This document shows, one piece after another, positions 16,830 through 25,329 of a stretch of 64,000 nt of DNA (its first letter is position 1; every line of letters starts with the position of its first letter). The notes under the pieces are model-generated. The model worked only from the letters and a program-made list of their open reading frames with translations, ran no database searches and had not been told where the DNA came from. A program made the position numbers and the translations under genes. The stretch spans positions 54,298 to 118,297 of the forward strand of contig JAGTRW010000009.1 of assembly GCA_018262095.1 (NCBI GenBank), read 5' to 3'. The DNA is from Pseudomonadota bacterium. Its GTDB lineage: Bacteria > Pseudomonadota > Gammaproteobacteria > Burkholderiales > Rhodocyclaceae.

Positions 16830-18641
16830 TTAGTCGGTAACCAACGCCAGGACCTTGTCGCCGAACTTGTCGGTCACCAGTTTTTCAATCTTGAGCAGTT
16901 CGTACCAGCGAGCAAATGCCCCGATGAAGACGATGGTGATCAGGACCATCAGGACGCCCGACATCGTCGTCAGCAGGTAGAGCTGCTTGGGCAGATAGTT
17001 GCCGGTGATGTTGAGGTACCCAGCCCACATCACGACCGGGAAGACCAGCAGGCCGGGAGCTGCCGTGACCCAGGCGTATTTCGCCTTGCCCAGCCGGATC
17101 AGCATGGTGGTACCGATGATCAGCGCGGTGGCGGCGAGCAACTGGTTGGCCATGCCGAAGAGCGGCCAGATGGTCGAGATGTCGCCTGTATAGACCAGGT
17201 AACCCCAGGCTCCGGTAAATAGCGCACTGGTGATGATGATTCCCGGCGTCCAGGAGTTGTCGGCAAATGGCGCGTAGGCCTTGCCCAGCATTTCCTGCAG
17301 CAGATAGCGGCCAACGCGGGTGCCGGCATCGACGGCGGTCAGGATGAAAACGGCTTCGAACATGATCGCGAAGTGATACCAGTAACCCATCATGCCCTTG
17401 AAGAGCGGCACCGCGTCAAAGATGTAAGCCATGCCGACGGCCAGCGAAACCGCACCGCCCGGACGTCCTTGGAGCTGTTCGCCAACTTCGGCGGCCAGGC
17501 GCGGCAGATCGACGACGGCGAGGCCCAACTTGCCAAAAGCGGCGGGCGCCGCATTGATCGCGAAGTAATCGGCCGGAACCAGAACGCACGCGGCGATCAG
17601 TGCCATGATGGCGACGAAACCTTCGGTCAGCATCGCGCCGTAACCGACGAAGAGGATGTCCTTCTCGTTGGCGATCATCTTGGGCGTCGTTCCCGAGCCG
17701 ATGATGGCGTGGAAACCGGACAGCGCGCCGCAGGCGATGGTGATGAACAGGAACGGGAAGGCTGCGCCTGGAATGACCGGGCCGCCGCCGAAGAAGTAAG
17801 GCGTGATCGCCGGCATGTGCAGTTCGGGATGGACGAAGGCGATGCCCAGCGCCAGCGCGGCGATGGTGCCGATCTTGAGGTAGGTCGACAGGTAATCGCG
17901 CGGCACCAGCAGGAACCACACCGGCAGCACCGAAGCGACGAAGCCGTAGGCCGGAATGATGATCGCCAGTTCCTTCTTGGTGAAGGTGAACATCTTGGCC
18001 AGCACCGGATCGGCAGCGACGTAGGGGCCGACATAAAGCGAGACGATCAGCAGGACGACGCCGATGATGCTCATTCCCTTGACATCGCCGGGACGGATGT
18101 TGTGCATGTAAATGCCCATGATCATCGCGATCGGCAGCGTCGCGAACACCGTGAACGTTCCCCACGGACTGTTGAACATCGCGTTGACGACGGCGATCGA
18201 GAGTCCGGCGAGCGTCAGGATCAGGATGAACAGGATGGCGACCGATGCCACTTTGCCGGCGACCTTGCCGACCTCGGTTTCGGCGATCACCGACAGGCTG
18301 CGGCCTTTATGGCGCACCGAGGCGAACAGCACGACCATGTCGTGGACGCCGCCGGCCAGCACGCAGCCGATCAGAATCCACAGCGCGCCCGGCATGAAGC
18401 CGAACTGCGCGGCGAGCACCGGCCCGAGCAGCGGTCCGGCGGCGGCGATGGCCGCAAAGTGGTGACCGAACAGCACGTACTTGTTGGTCTTGACATAGTC
18501 GTGACCGTCTTCCATGGTCACGGCCGGCGTTTCCCGTTCTGCGCGCAGATTCATGACCTTTTGGGCCAGGAAGATGCCGTAGAAGCGGTAGGCAATGGCG
18601 AATACGCATGCCGACACAAAAATCAACGTCAATGAATTCAT
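16830..18641 (-). CDS. cstA: carbon starvation protein CstA family (pyruvate/peptide permease)
   Basis: A 603-residue membrane protein with many helices. CstA family marks: FYGIFLAQKVMNLRAERETPA near the N-terminus (given as FYGIFLAQKV), DGHDYVKTNKYVLFGHHFA, IAAAGPLLGPVLAAQFG, and GCVLAGGVHDMV. Members import pyruvate or peptides during carbon limitation. It is shorter than E. coli CstA/BtsT (about 700 residues) and belongs to the compact class. The LytS/LytTR pair lies just upstream on the same strand, and the 197-base spacer carries a BtsR-type repeat, so two-component control is likely. Confidence 0.92.
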   Translation of the reverse strand: MNSLTLIFVSACVFAIAYRFYGIFLAQKVMNLRAERETPAVTMEDGHDYVKTNKYVLFGHHFAAIAAAGPLLGPVLAAQFGFMPGALWILIGCVLAGGVHDMVVLFASVRHKGRSLSVIAETEVGKVAGKVASVAILFILILTLAGLSIAVVNAMFNSPWGTFTVFATLPIAMIMGIYMHNIRPGDVKGMSIIGVVLLIVSLYVGPYVAADPVLAKMFTFTKKELAIIIPAYGFVASVLPVWFLLVPRDYLSTYLKIGTIAALALGIAFVHPELHMPAITPYFFGGGPVIPGAAFPFLFITIACGALSGFHAIIGSGTTPKMIANEKDILFVGYGAMLTEGFVAIMALIAACVLVPADYFAINAAPAAFGKLGLAVVDLPRLAAEVGEQLQGRPGGAVSLAVGMAYIFDAVPLFKGMMGYWYHFAIMFEAVFILTAVDAGTRVGRYLLQEMLGKAYAPFADNSWTPGIIITSALFTGAWGYLVYTGDISTIWPLFGMANQLLAATALIIGTTMLIRLGKAKYAWVTAAPGLLVFPVVMWAGYLNITGNYLPKQLYLLTTMSGVLMVLITIVFIGAFARWYELLKIEKLVTDKFGDKVLALVTD

Positions 18642-18778
18642 CTATTTCCCCTTTATTGGTGTGCAACCCCAAATTGAACCATGCACGTGCCGGAGAGCGA
18701 TGCTGCGGGTCGAACGGCTCCTGCATGAGTGCAGGCTGGAATGTAACGTCTTGTCCGTCGCTCGAGCTGACTATCTGG

Positions 18779-18827
18779 CGAGCGGTTGCCCGCAGGTTTG
18801 AACGGTATCCAGAATGGGTTGAGCGGT
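18779..18827 (-). promoter_or_regulatory. tandem BtsR/LytTR-type operator upstream of cstA
   Basis: Read on the minus strand: ACCGCTCA (18827-18820), 13 bases, ACCGTTCA (18806-18799), 12 bases, ACCGCTCG (18786-18779). The known BtsR (YehT) site is ACC[G/A]CT[C/T]A, N13, repeat. The first half matches exactly and the second differs by one base. The array begins 138 bases before the cstA ATG and just after the LytTR gene. Confidence 0.7.
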
Positions 18828-18838
18828 GCACGAACGCG

Positions 18839-19555
18839 TCAGGAAATCAGCAACTTGTCCTTGATTTCACGCAGGTAGCGGCGGCTGACCGGGACCCGCT
18901 TGCCGCTCTGCGTGACGATTTCAGCGGCGCCGTTGTCGAGCAGCTCGATCTCGGCGATCTGGGCGAGGTTGATCAGGTATTGGCGATGGCAATGGACCAA
19001 GGCGGTGCGTTCCTGCAATATCTTGAGCGTCAGCTCGGTGACGCCCTGTTTGTTCATGGCGACGACCTGTACGCCGCAGACGTCGGTGTTGACGTATTCA
19101 ACGTCTTCGAGCGCGATGAGCACGATGCGGTTGCGCGTAATGCACGGAATCTGCCGCAAGGGGCTGTCGGCGCCCGGAAAAGCGGTCGCCGCGGGGCGCT
19201 TGCCGGCGCGCAGCCAGTCGAGGGTCTTCTCAAGGCGTTGCGGATCGATCGGTTTCAAGAGATAGTCGGCGGCGTGTTCCTCGAAGGCCTTGAGCGCGTG
19301 CTCGTCGTAGGCGGTGACGAAAACGATGTGCGGCAGCGCCGACGGCTCGATCATTGAGACCATTTCGAGGCCGGAAACGCGCGGCATCTGGATGTCGAGA
19401 AAAACGACGTCGGGGCGCAGGCGGTGGATCGCCGACAGTCCTTCGACGGCATTGCTGCATTCGCCGACGATCTCGACGTCGGGCGCGGTGGCGAGCAGCG
19501 CCTTGAGTTCTTCGCGCGACGGTGCTTCGTCGTCAATGATCAGCGCACTCAGCAT
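18839..19555 (-). CDS. LytTR-family response regulator (BtsR-like)
   Basis: A 238-residue regulator: receiver domain with Asp54 (VVFLDIQMPRVSG) and Lys101 (DYLLKPID), then a LytTR DNA-binding domain (VEYVNTDVCGVQVVAM, ALVHCHRQYLINL, VPVSRRYLREIK). ATG 19555 begins MLSALIIDDEAPSREELKAL; the longer open frame upstream only reads through the kinase gene. It overlaps the kinase gene by 7 bases. With the operator before cstA, this looks like a BtsSR-type pyruvate-responsive system; the ligand is inferred. Confidence 0.92.
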   Translation of the reverse strand: MLSALIIDDEAPSREELKALLATAPDVEIVGECSNAVEGLSAIHRLRPDVVFLDIQMPRVSGLEMVSMIEPSALPHIVFVTAYDEHALKAFEEHAADYLLKPIDPQRLEKTLDWLRAGKRPAATAFPGADSPLRQIPCITRNRIVLIALEDVEYVNTDVCGVQVVAMNKQGVTELTLKILQERTALVHCHRQYLINLAQIAEIELLDNGAAEIVTQSGKRVPVSRRYLREIKDKLLIS

Positions 19556-21261
19556 GCGACGAGTTCCTCTTCGACCGGAACGCGGATGGTGACCCGTGTC
19601 CAGCGCTCGGGTTGGCAGGTCACGTCGATGCCGTAGGCGGCGCCGTAACGGATCTTGATTCGCCGATCGACCAGGTTCATCCCCAGCCCGTCGCCGTCGG
19701 GCTTGGGTTTGTAGAGACCGGCGCTGTCTTCGATGACGATCGTCAGCCCGTCGCCCTGACGCTCGGCGCTGATGGTGATTTTTCCCGGTTCGAGCATCTG
19801 CGAAATGCCGTACTTGATCGCGTTCTCGACGATCGGCTGCAGCGAAAAAGTCGGCAGGCGCAGGTGCAGCAAGTCGTCGGCGACGGCGAACTCGACGTCG
19901 AGCCGCCCGGCGAAGCGCGCCAGCTCGATTCGCAAATAGGCATCGACGTGTTCGATCTCGTCCTTGAGCGTCGATTCGTCGCTGACTCGTTTGAGGCTCT
20001 TGCGGAAGAAGGTCGACAGGTATTGCACGATGCTGCGCGCCGCTTCCGGGTCGCGGCGGATGATCGCGGCCAGCGTGTTGAGCGCGTTGAACAGGAAGTG
20101 CGGATTGATCTGCGCCTGCAACAGCTTGATTTCGGCCTGTACCAGCAGCCGCTTCTGCTCCTCGATCGTTCCCGCCAGCACCTGGTTGGAGAGCAGCCGC
20201 GCGATGCCTTCGCCAAGCGTGCGGTTGAGCGACGAGAAGAATTTGCTCTTGGGCTCGTAGAGCTTGATCGTTCCGAATACGCGGTTGCCCTCGCCGCGCA
20301 GCGGAATGACCAAGGATGAACCGAGCTTGCAGTCCTTGGACACCGAGCACTGATAGGCGATCGTCGCGCCGTCGGCATAGACGACTTCGTTGTGGGCGAT
20401 CGCATAAAAGGTATGCGGCGACGAAATCGGCGTTCCCGGCAGATGGTGGTCGGCGCCGATCCCGACAAAACCGAGCAGTTTTTCGCAATCGGTAATGGCT
20501 ACCGCGCCGACGCCGGTTTCCTCTCGCACGATCTGCGCCAGGCGCGTGCAGTTGTGCTCGTTGAAGCCCTGCAGCAGCACGCCGACGGAACGTTCGGCGA
20601 TGCGCAACGCCTTGGCCGAAAAGGCGATCGAGTACTTCTCGAGTGTTTCGCGGCGGTCGAGGATCAGGCGCATGAAGAGCGCGGCGCCGACCGAGTTGGT
20701 GACGATCATCGGCAGCGCGATATGCGCGACCAGCCGCGTCGCGTCGTCAAACGGCCTGGCCAGCAGCAGGATGATCGCCATCTGCGATATTTCGGCAAAA
20801 AGCGTCGCGCCCAGTGCGATCAACGGGCTGAGCAGACGGTCGGCGCGATGGCGCTTGAGCAGGAAGAGATGCAGGTAGCCGCCGATCAAGCCCTCGACGG
20901 TGGTCGATACCGCGCAGGCGGTGTCGGTATAACCGCCCAGCGAGTAACGGTGCAGCCCGCCGGTGAGTCCGACGGCCAGGCCGACGACCGGCCCGCCGAG
21001 GATGCCGCCGAGCACCGCGCCGATGGCGCGCGTGTTGGCGATCGCGCCCTCGATCTGGAAGCCGAGGTAAGTGCCCATGATGCAGAACGCCGAAAAAACG
21101 AGATAGCAGACGAGCTTGTCGGGCAGTCGCACGGTGACCTGCATCAGCGGCGCGAACAGCGGCGTCTTGGAGAGCATGTAGGCAATCACCAGATAGACGC
21201 ACATCTGCTGCAGCAGGCTGCCGATCAGCGCCAGGTGATTGATGTTCTGAAGCTCAAGCAT
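19549..21261 (-). CDS. LytS/BtsS-type membrane sensor histidine kinase
   Basis: A 570-residue sensor with an N-terminal 5TM-5TMR_LytS domain (GTYLGFQIEGAIANTRAIGA in the membrane part), a GAF-like middle domain (~220-350), a His_kinase domain with the phosphorylated His in QINPHFLFNALNTLAAIIRR, and an HATPase (VENAIKYGI; DGLGMNLVDRRI). Such kinases pair with LytTR regulators. BtsS of E. coli binds extracellular pyruvate; here the adjacent cstA gene makes a similar signal plausible. Confidence 0.92.
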   Translation of the reverse strand: MLELQNINHLALIGSLLQQMCVYLVIAYMLSKTPLFAPLMQVTVRLPDKLVCYLVFSAFCIMGTYLGFQIEGAIANTRAIGAVLGGILGGPVVGLAVGLTGGLHRYSLGGYTDTACAVSTTVEGLIGGYLHLFLLKRHRADRLLSPLIALGATLFAEISQMAIILLLARPFDDATRLVAHIALPMIVTNSVGAALFMRLILDRRETLEKYSIAFSAKALRIAERSVGVLLQGFNEHNCTRLAQIVREETGVGAVAITDCEKLLGFVGIGADHHLPGTPISSPHTFYAIAHNEVVYADGATIAYQCSVSKDCKLGSSLVIPLRGEGNRVFGTIKLYEPKSKFFSSLNRTLGEGIARLLSNQVLAGTIEEQKRLLVQAEIKLLQAQINPHFLFNALNTLAAIIRRDPEAARSIVQYLSTFFRKSLKRVSDESTLKDEIEHVDAYLRIELARFAGRLDVEFAVADDLLHLRLPTFSLQPIVENAIKYGISQMLEPGKITISAERQGDGLTIVIEDSAGLYKPKPDGDGLGMNLVDRRIKIRYGAAYGIDVTCQPERWTRVTIRVPVEEELVAC

Positions 21262-21350
21262 GGGCGGTGTCGTGGAATCCGGGAAACGACCAGCGCTGAT
21301 TCTACGACCTTGTGCGAAAACGGTGGTCCATTTTCAATCTACTGCCGCGT

Positions 21351-22064
21351 CTAGCCCTTGCGCGCCGCGATGGCGTTGGTGATTTTTCGGCCGATCAGCG
21401 GCAGCAGGCCGAGCAGCGCCAAGGAGACGAGCAGCGTCGGCGAGACGATTGCCGACAGCGTTTCGATTTGCGCGAGCTGCGTTCCGGCATTGACGTAGAT
21501 CAGCGCGCTGGCCAGCATGCCGGTCTGGCTCACCCAGTAGAACGTCCAGGTCGGCAACGGCGTCAGCCCGATCAGCAGGTTGACGATGAAGAAGGGGAAA
21601 ACCGGCACCAGGCGCAGCGTGAAGAGATAGGCGACGCCGTCGCGCTCGATTCCGCAATTGATGAAACGCAGTTGCTTGCCGTAGCGCTGCTGCACCCAGT
21701 CGCGCAGCACGAAGCGCGACGCCAGGAAGGCCAGCGTCGCGCCCAGCGACGAGGCGAAGGACGCCAGCAGCACGCCCCAGAACAAGCCGAAGAGCGCGCC
21801 GCCGAGCAGGCTCATGAGCGCCGACGCGGGCAGCGACAAGGCGGCGAAGGCGACGTAGGCAGCAAAGTAGAGCAGTGCCGCAACGAGCGGTTGTGCGGCG
21901 CGCCAGGACTCGATCGCCGCCTGCTGGCTCTTGACGTAGTCGAGGCTCAGCAAGCGCCCGAGGTCGAAGCAAGAATACGCCGCGATCAGCCCAAGCAGGA
22001 TGGCGAGCAGCAGCGCGCGCCGCGCGTTCAGGCGCGGCCAGGCCGCGCCGGGATCAGGCGCCAC
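21351..22064 (-). CDS. TVP38/TMEM64 family membrane protein
   Basis: A 237-residue polytopic protein with the SNARE-associated (VTT/DedA-like) domain: ALSLPASALMSLLGGALFGLF, then FLASRFVLRDWVQQRYG, then FPFFIVNLLIGLTPLPTWTF. The core helices lie between ~60 and 200. The family is involved in membrane lipid or ion handling; the substrate is unknown. The start overlaps the end of the radical SAM gene by 11 bases, so the two form an operon. Confidence 0.85.
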   Translation of the reverse strand: MAPDPGAAWPRLNARRALLLAILLGLIAAYSCFDLGRLLSLDYVKSQQAAIESWRAAQPLVAALLYFAAYVAFAALSLPASALMSLLGGALFGLFWGVLLASFASSLGATLAFLASRFVLRDWVQQRYGKQLRFINCGIERDGVAYLFTLRLVPVFPFFIVNLLIGLTPLPTWTFYWVSQTGMLASALIYVNAGTQLAQIETLSAIVSPTLLVSLALLGLLPLIGRKITNAIAARKG

Positions 22065-23058
22065 AGGCGGCCGCAGTCACGGTCGCTGCGGCGTCGTCGG
22101 CGAGCGCGCCGCCGCAGCTCGATCCCTGTCCGGCGGTGCAGCCGTAACAGTGGTCGGCGCTGCGGATGTCGTTGCCGTCGAGCCCCTGAGTGGCGAGGTC
22201 GCGCAGGTGCAGGCGGCGTTCGCCGCGAACGATCGGCAGGCCGAGTTGCTGGTTGAAATCGCAGTCGTAGAGATCGCCCTGCCAATCGACCGAAAGCAGA
22301 TTGCGGCACATCACCTGTTCAAGGTTCTCGTCGCGGTGCGCGCCGCGCAGCAGTTGCATGTAGCCGTCGAAGCAGCCGCGCGAGACGAGCAGCGAGCCGA
22401 AACGCTTGATCGGCATGTTGGCGAGCGTGTAGAGCTGGTTGAAGACGACGCCGTAGTGCTGCCCCAGATGCGCCTTATAGGTGGCTTCCAGCGGCCCCTG
22501 CGCGGGCGGCAGACTCGGCCCCTGCGGGTTGAAGACGAGGTTGAGTTTGAGCGTGCCGTCGGCGGCGCCGTAGCCCAGCGCGTTGAGGCGCTGCAGCGCC
22601 TTGATGCTGGCCGCGAAACTGCCCTTGCCGCGCTGCTGGTCGACGTTTTGCTCAAGGTAGCAGGGCAGCGAAGCGACGATATCGACGCGCTGCGCGGCGA
22701 GAAAATCGGCGAGGTCGTCGTAACCGGGCTCTTCGAGGATGGTCAGGTTGCAGCGGTCGATGACCGTGAGGTCGCGGCGGCGCGCCGCGACGACCAGCGC
22801 GCGGAAGTGCGGATTCATCTCCGGCGCGCCGCCGGTCAGGTCGAGCACGCGGATTCCGCGGTGGGCGTCCAGGGTGGCGATCAGCGCCGCGACGGTCTTG
22901 GCGTCCATCGCTTCCTTGCGCTGCGGTCCGGCATTGACGTGGCAATGCAGGCAGCTCTGGTTGCAACGGTAGCCGAGGTTGACCTGCAGGATGTCGACGC
23001 CGCGCCGCTGCAGTACAGGGAAATCGGTTTTTTCGAGAAGCGGCAGGGTGGCATGCAT
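22054..23058 (-). CDS. arsS: ArsS-like radical SAM/Cys-rich protein
   Basis: A 334-residue radical SAM enzyme. The [4Fe-4S] motif CNQSCLHC (Cys32, Cys36, Cys39) is followed by LTGGAPEMNPHFR. The C-terminal DUF3641 region is cysteine-rich (CRNLLSVDWQGDLYDCDFN, HCYGCTAGQGSSCGG). ArsS proteins make arsenosugar precursors from dimethylarsenite and SAM. No arsM or arsR gene is adjacent here, and the partner is a TVP38 protein, so the substrate assignment is tentative. Confidence 0.85.
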   Translation of the reverse strand: MHATLPLLEKTDFPVLQRRGVDILQVNLGYRCNQSCLHCHVNAGPQRKEAMDAKTVAALIATLDAHRGIRVLDLTGGAPEMNPHFRALVVAARRRDLTVIDRCNLTILEEPGYDDLADFLAAQRVDIVASLPCYLEQNVDQQRGKGSFAASIKALQRLNALGYGAADGTLKLNLVFNPQGPSLPPAQGPLEATYKAHLGQHYGVVFNQLYTLANMPIKRFGSLLVSRGCFDGYMQLLRGAHRDENLEQVMCRNLLSVDWQGDLYDCDFNQQLGLPIVRGERRLHLRDLATQGLDGNDIRSADHCYGCTAGQGSSCGGALADDAAATVTAAACGA

Positions 23059-23227
23059 GGTCGATCAGTTTTCCAAGGAGGCTGCAGGGTGATGAGGCGC
23101 TATTTTATCGATTCAGACGCCGGTTCTGGAGCAAAAATGCCCTTGATCGCCAACGACTTAATTGCCAGCGCGCCAATTAAGGCGCAAACTGGCGACCTTT
23201 TTCCTAAAGCACGGTGGGGATACCCAA

Positions 23228-23506
23228 ATGAACGCATCCATTCTTAAATATCTGAGAACCAACGGCGAGCAACTCGACGCCGATATCTCACTCGCGCTCG
23301 ATATCCCGATGACCCAGCTTAAGACGCAGGTCGCCGAACTCTCGGCGTCGGGCGACGTGATTTGCTGCAAGGTCACGCGTTTCATCGACGGCAAGAAAAT
23401 CGAAGGCACCAGTTGCCGCCTGTCGTGCGATCTGCCGGCGCCGGCGCGCGGACGCAAGCCCGGCGTCAAAAAAGACCCCAACGCCGATACCAAGTTCCCG
23501 GAGTAA
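23228..23506 (+). CDS. small winged-helix-like protein, unknown function
   Basis: A 92-residue protein beginning MNASILKYLRTNGEQLDADI. The first ~60 residues look like a winged helix (a helix, then ALDIPMTQLKTQVAELSASG as the recognition region, then a CCKVTRFIDGKKI wing), followed by a basic tail GRKPGVKKD. The ATG at 23228 follows GGTGGGGA; the open frame upstream has no ribosome-binding site. It may be a small DNA-binding regulator. No close family name is recognised. Confidence 0.65.
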   Translation: MNASILKYLRTNGEQLDADISLALDIPMTQLKTQVAELSASGDVICCKVTRFIDGKKIEGTSCRLSCDLPAPARGRKPGVKKDPNADTKFPE

Positions 23507-23538
23507 GCCGTCTGCGGCTAGCGCCGCGTCCGAGGCTG

Positions 23539-23576
23539 CATGCAACAACGCCACCGTCAGGTGGCGTTGTTGCATG
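23539..23576. terminator. strong bidirectional hairpin between convergent genes
   Basis: CATGCAACAACGCCACC and its exact reverse complement flank a 4-base GTCA loop, giving a 17-bp perfect stem. It lies between the convergent small gene (ends 23506) and the NhaD gene (ends 23590). There is no long T-run, so it may act as an mRNA 3'-end stabiliser as well as a terminator. Confidence 0.7.
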
Positions 23577-23589
23577 GGCCGCGGGTGAT

Positions 23590-24939
23590 CTATTTGACTG
23601 CCGGCGTCCCTTCGGGTGCCATCGTCTCGATGCGCACGCCCTCGCTGGTCTTGTGCGCGGCATGCGGATTCCAGCCGAGCGTGAAGTTGAGTACGGCGAA
23701 GCCGACGACGTAGGCCAGCGCGACGTGCCAGCCATGACGCAGCCAGTTGGCTACCGACTTGGCCTCCGGGTACATATTGGACAGCGCGACGCCGGCCGAC
23801 GAGCCGAACCAGATCATTGAACCGCCAAAGCCCACCGCGTAGGCCAGCACGCCCCAGTCGTAGCCGCCCTGCTTGAGCGCCAGCGCGGTCAGCGGGATGT
23901 TGTCGAAGACCGCCGAGACGAAGCCCAGGGACAGCGCAGCCATCGCCGACGCCGGCGGCAGTTGTTCGACCGGCATCATCGACGCGCAGGTCACCAGCGA
24001 GAGCAGGAAGATCGATCCCTTGAACGTTTCCGGCAGCAGTTCCCAGTCCGGGCGGCGCACCGGCACCGAGAGCAGGATCGCTGCCCAGACGGCGACGCCG
24101 ATGAACGGGAAGACGTCGGCCAGCGCGGTGTATTTGACGTTGATCACGATGTTGGTGACGATCGCGAAGACCAGGATCAGCACGACGATGCCGACGCGCG
24201 CCTTGTCCACCCGGACATTGCTGTGTACATGCTTGATCATTGGCGAATAGGCGTGCTGCTGCTTGGCGCCGAAGTAGGCGGTGATGCACAGCGCGACGAC
24301 CGCGGCGGCGTAGGCGTGGAAGACGTCGGCCGGGCTGATGCCGTCGATCCACATCATCGTCGTCGTCGTGTCGCCGACCACCGATCCCGATCCGCCGGCG
24401 TTGGACGCGGCGACGATCGCCGCCAGGTAGCCGACATGGACCTTGGCCTTGAACAGCTGGTGCGCCATCGCGCCGCCGATCAGCGCGGCGGCGATGTTGT
24501 CGAGGAAGCTCGAGAGCACGAAGACCATCACCAGCAGCACGAAGCCGCCTTTCCAGTCTTCGGGCAGGTACTTGGGCAGGATCGTCGGGACGTGGCTCTT
24601 TTCGAAGTGGCGCGAGAGCAGCGCGAAGCCCATCAGCAGGCAGAACAGGTTGGCGAGAACCACCCATTCGTGCCCGAAGTGGCCGACCAGTCCGGCGAGG
24701 CCGTCGCCGGTCTTGAAGCCGGTAAACAGCAGCTTGTAGAGGGTGATCGTCACCAGTCCGGTGAGGCCGACGTAGAGTGTCTGGTTGTGAAACAGCGCCA
24801 CACCGAGCAGCGTCAGTGCGAAGAGAATGAAGTCAAGCGGGATGCCGGCGACCATTACCAGTTCGCCAGCCGAGGCGGGCAGCGCGGTCATGGATAAGAC
24901 GAGGGCCGCGAAGCAGCCGCGGGCAACGGGGGTGATCAT
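23590..24939 (-). CDS. NhaD-type Na+/H+ antiporter (ion transporter superfamily)
   Basis: A 449-residue membrane protein with a signal-like first helix and about 12 further helices. The motif AASNAGGSGSVVGDTTTTMM matches the NhaD signature region (NAGG...GD.TTTM), and FVSAVFDNIPLTALAL and SFLDNIAAALIGG are its paired half-repeats. NhaD proteins expel Na+ or Li+ in exchange for protons. ATG 24939 follows AAGGAG; a TTG one codon upstream is less likely. Transport of another anion or organic acid cannot be excluded. Confidence 0.82.
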   Translation of the reverse strand: MITPVARGCFAALVLSMTALPASAGELVMVAGIPLDFILFALTLLGVALFHNQTLYVGLTGLVTITLYKLLFTGFKTGDGLAGLVGHFGHEWVVLANLFCLLMGFALLSRHFEKSHVPTILPKYLPEDWKGGFVLLVMVFVLSSFLDNIAAALIGGAMAHQLFKAKVHVGYLAAIVAASNAGGSGSVVGDTTTTMMWIDGISPADVFHAYAAAVVALCITAYFGAKQQHAYSPMIKHVHSNVRVDKARVGIVVLILVFAIVTNIVINVKYTALADVFPFIGVAVWAAILLSVPVRRPDWELLPETFKGSIFLLSLVTCASMMPVEQLPPASAMAALSLGFVSAVFDNIPLTALALKQGGYDWGVLAYAVGFGGSMIWFGSSAGVALSNMYPEAKSVANWLRHGWHVALAYVVGFAVLNFTLGWNPHAAHKTSEGVRIETMAPEGTPAVK

Positions 24940-25329
24940 CAAAACGCTCCTTGAAAGTGGTGCAGAATTCTAACCCCAAATTCGCCCGATGACCGACTCG
25001 TATGACGATTTGTGTTGTTTTTGTATCAATTCACTGCCGGTCCGTAGCGCCGCAACTGGCCTCGTTCAGCAAAAGATCAGCGCCAGCCATGCCGGATCCT
25101 CGATGACGTTGGTCAGCAGGTAAGCGTCGAGGCGATAGAGCCAGAACACCAGGTGGGAAACAAGGTCACTTTGATTCATCGAGCCTGCTTGATTGACGCG
25201 TCGAACGTTGTTTGACGGAGACGCGATTTTAACATTGCCGCGCCAGGGCCATCTTAGTGGTGGCTTGTCAGTCAAAAAAAACCTACGATGGCGTCTGGCG
25301 AAAGCGAACGGCGACGAGGCGTATCGGTC
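24940..25329. other. 390-base divergent spacer
   Basis: Lies between the NhaD gene (-) and the HD-GYP gene (+), so it should hold both promoters. It contains a short A/T-rich stretch (about 25010-25030) and one possible 37-codon frame on the minus strand, listed separately. No RNA gene or repeat was seen. Confidence 0.4.
25066..25179 (-). CDS. possible 37-residue peptide
   Basis: MNQSDLVSHLVFWLYRLDAY followed by LLTNVIEDPAWLALIFC. The sequence is protein-like and hydrophobic in two stretches, but the ribosome-binding site is weak and no family is recognised. It is as likely to be chance as a real gene. Confidence 0.2.
   Translation of the reverse strand: MNQSDLVSHLVFWLYRLDAYLLTNVIEDPAWLALIFC

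Noticed and set aside
19556..20488. N-terminal extension of the LytTR regulator frame
   Set aside because: The extra 310 residues are an out-of-frame reading of the LytS-type kinase; the receiver starts at 19555.
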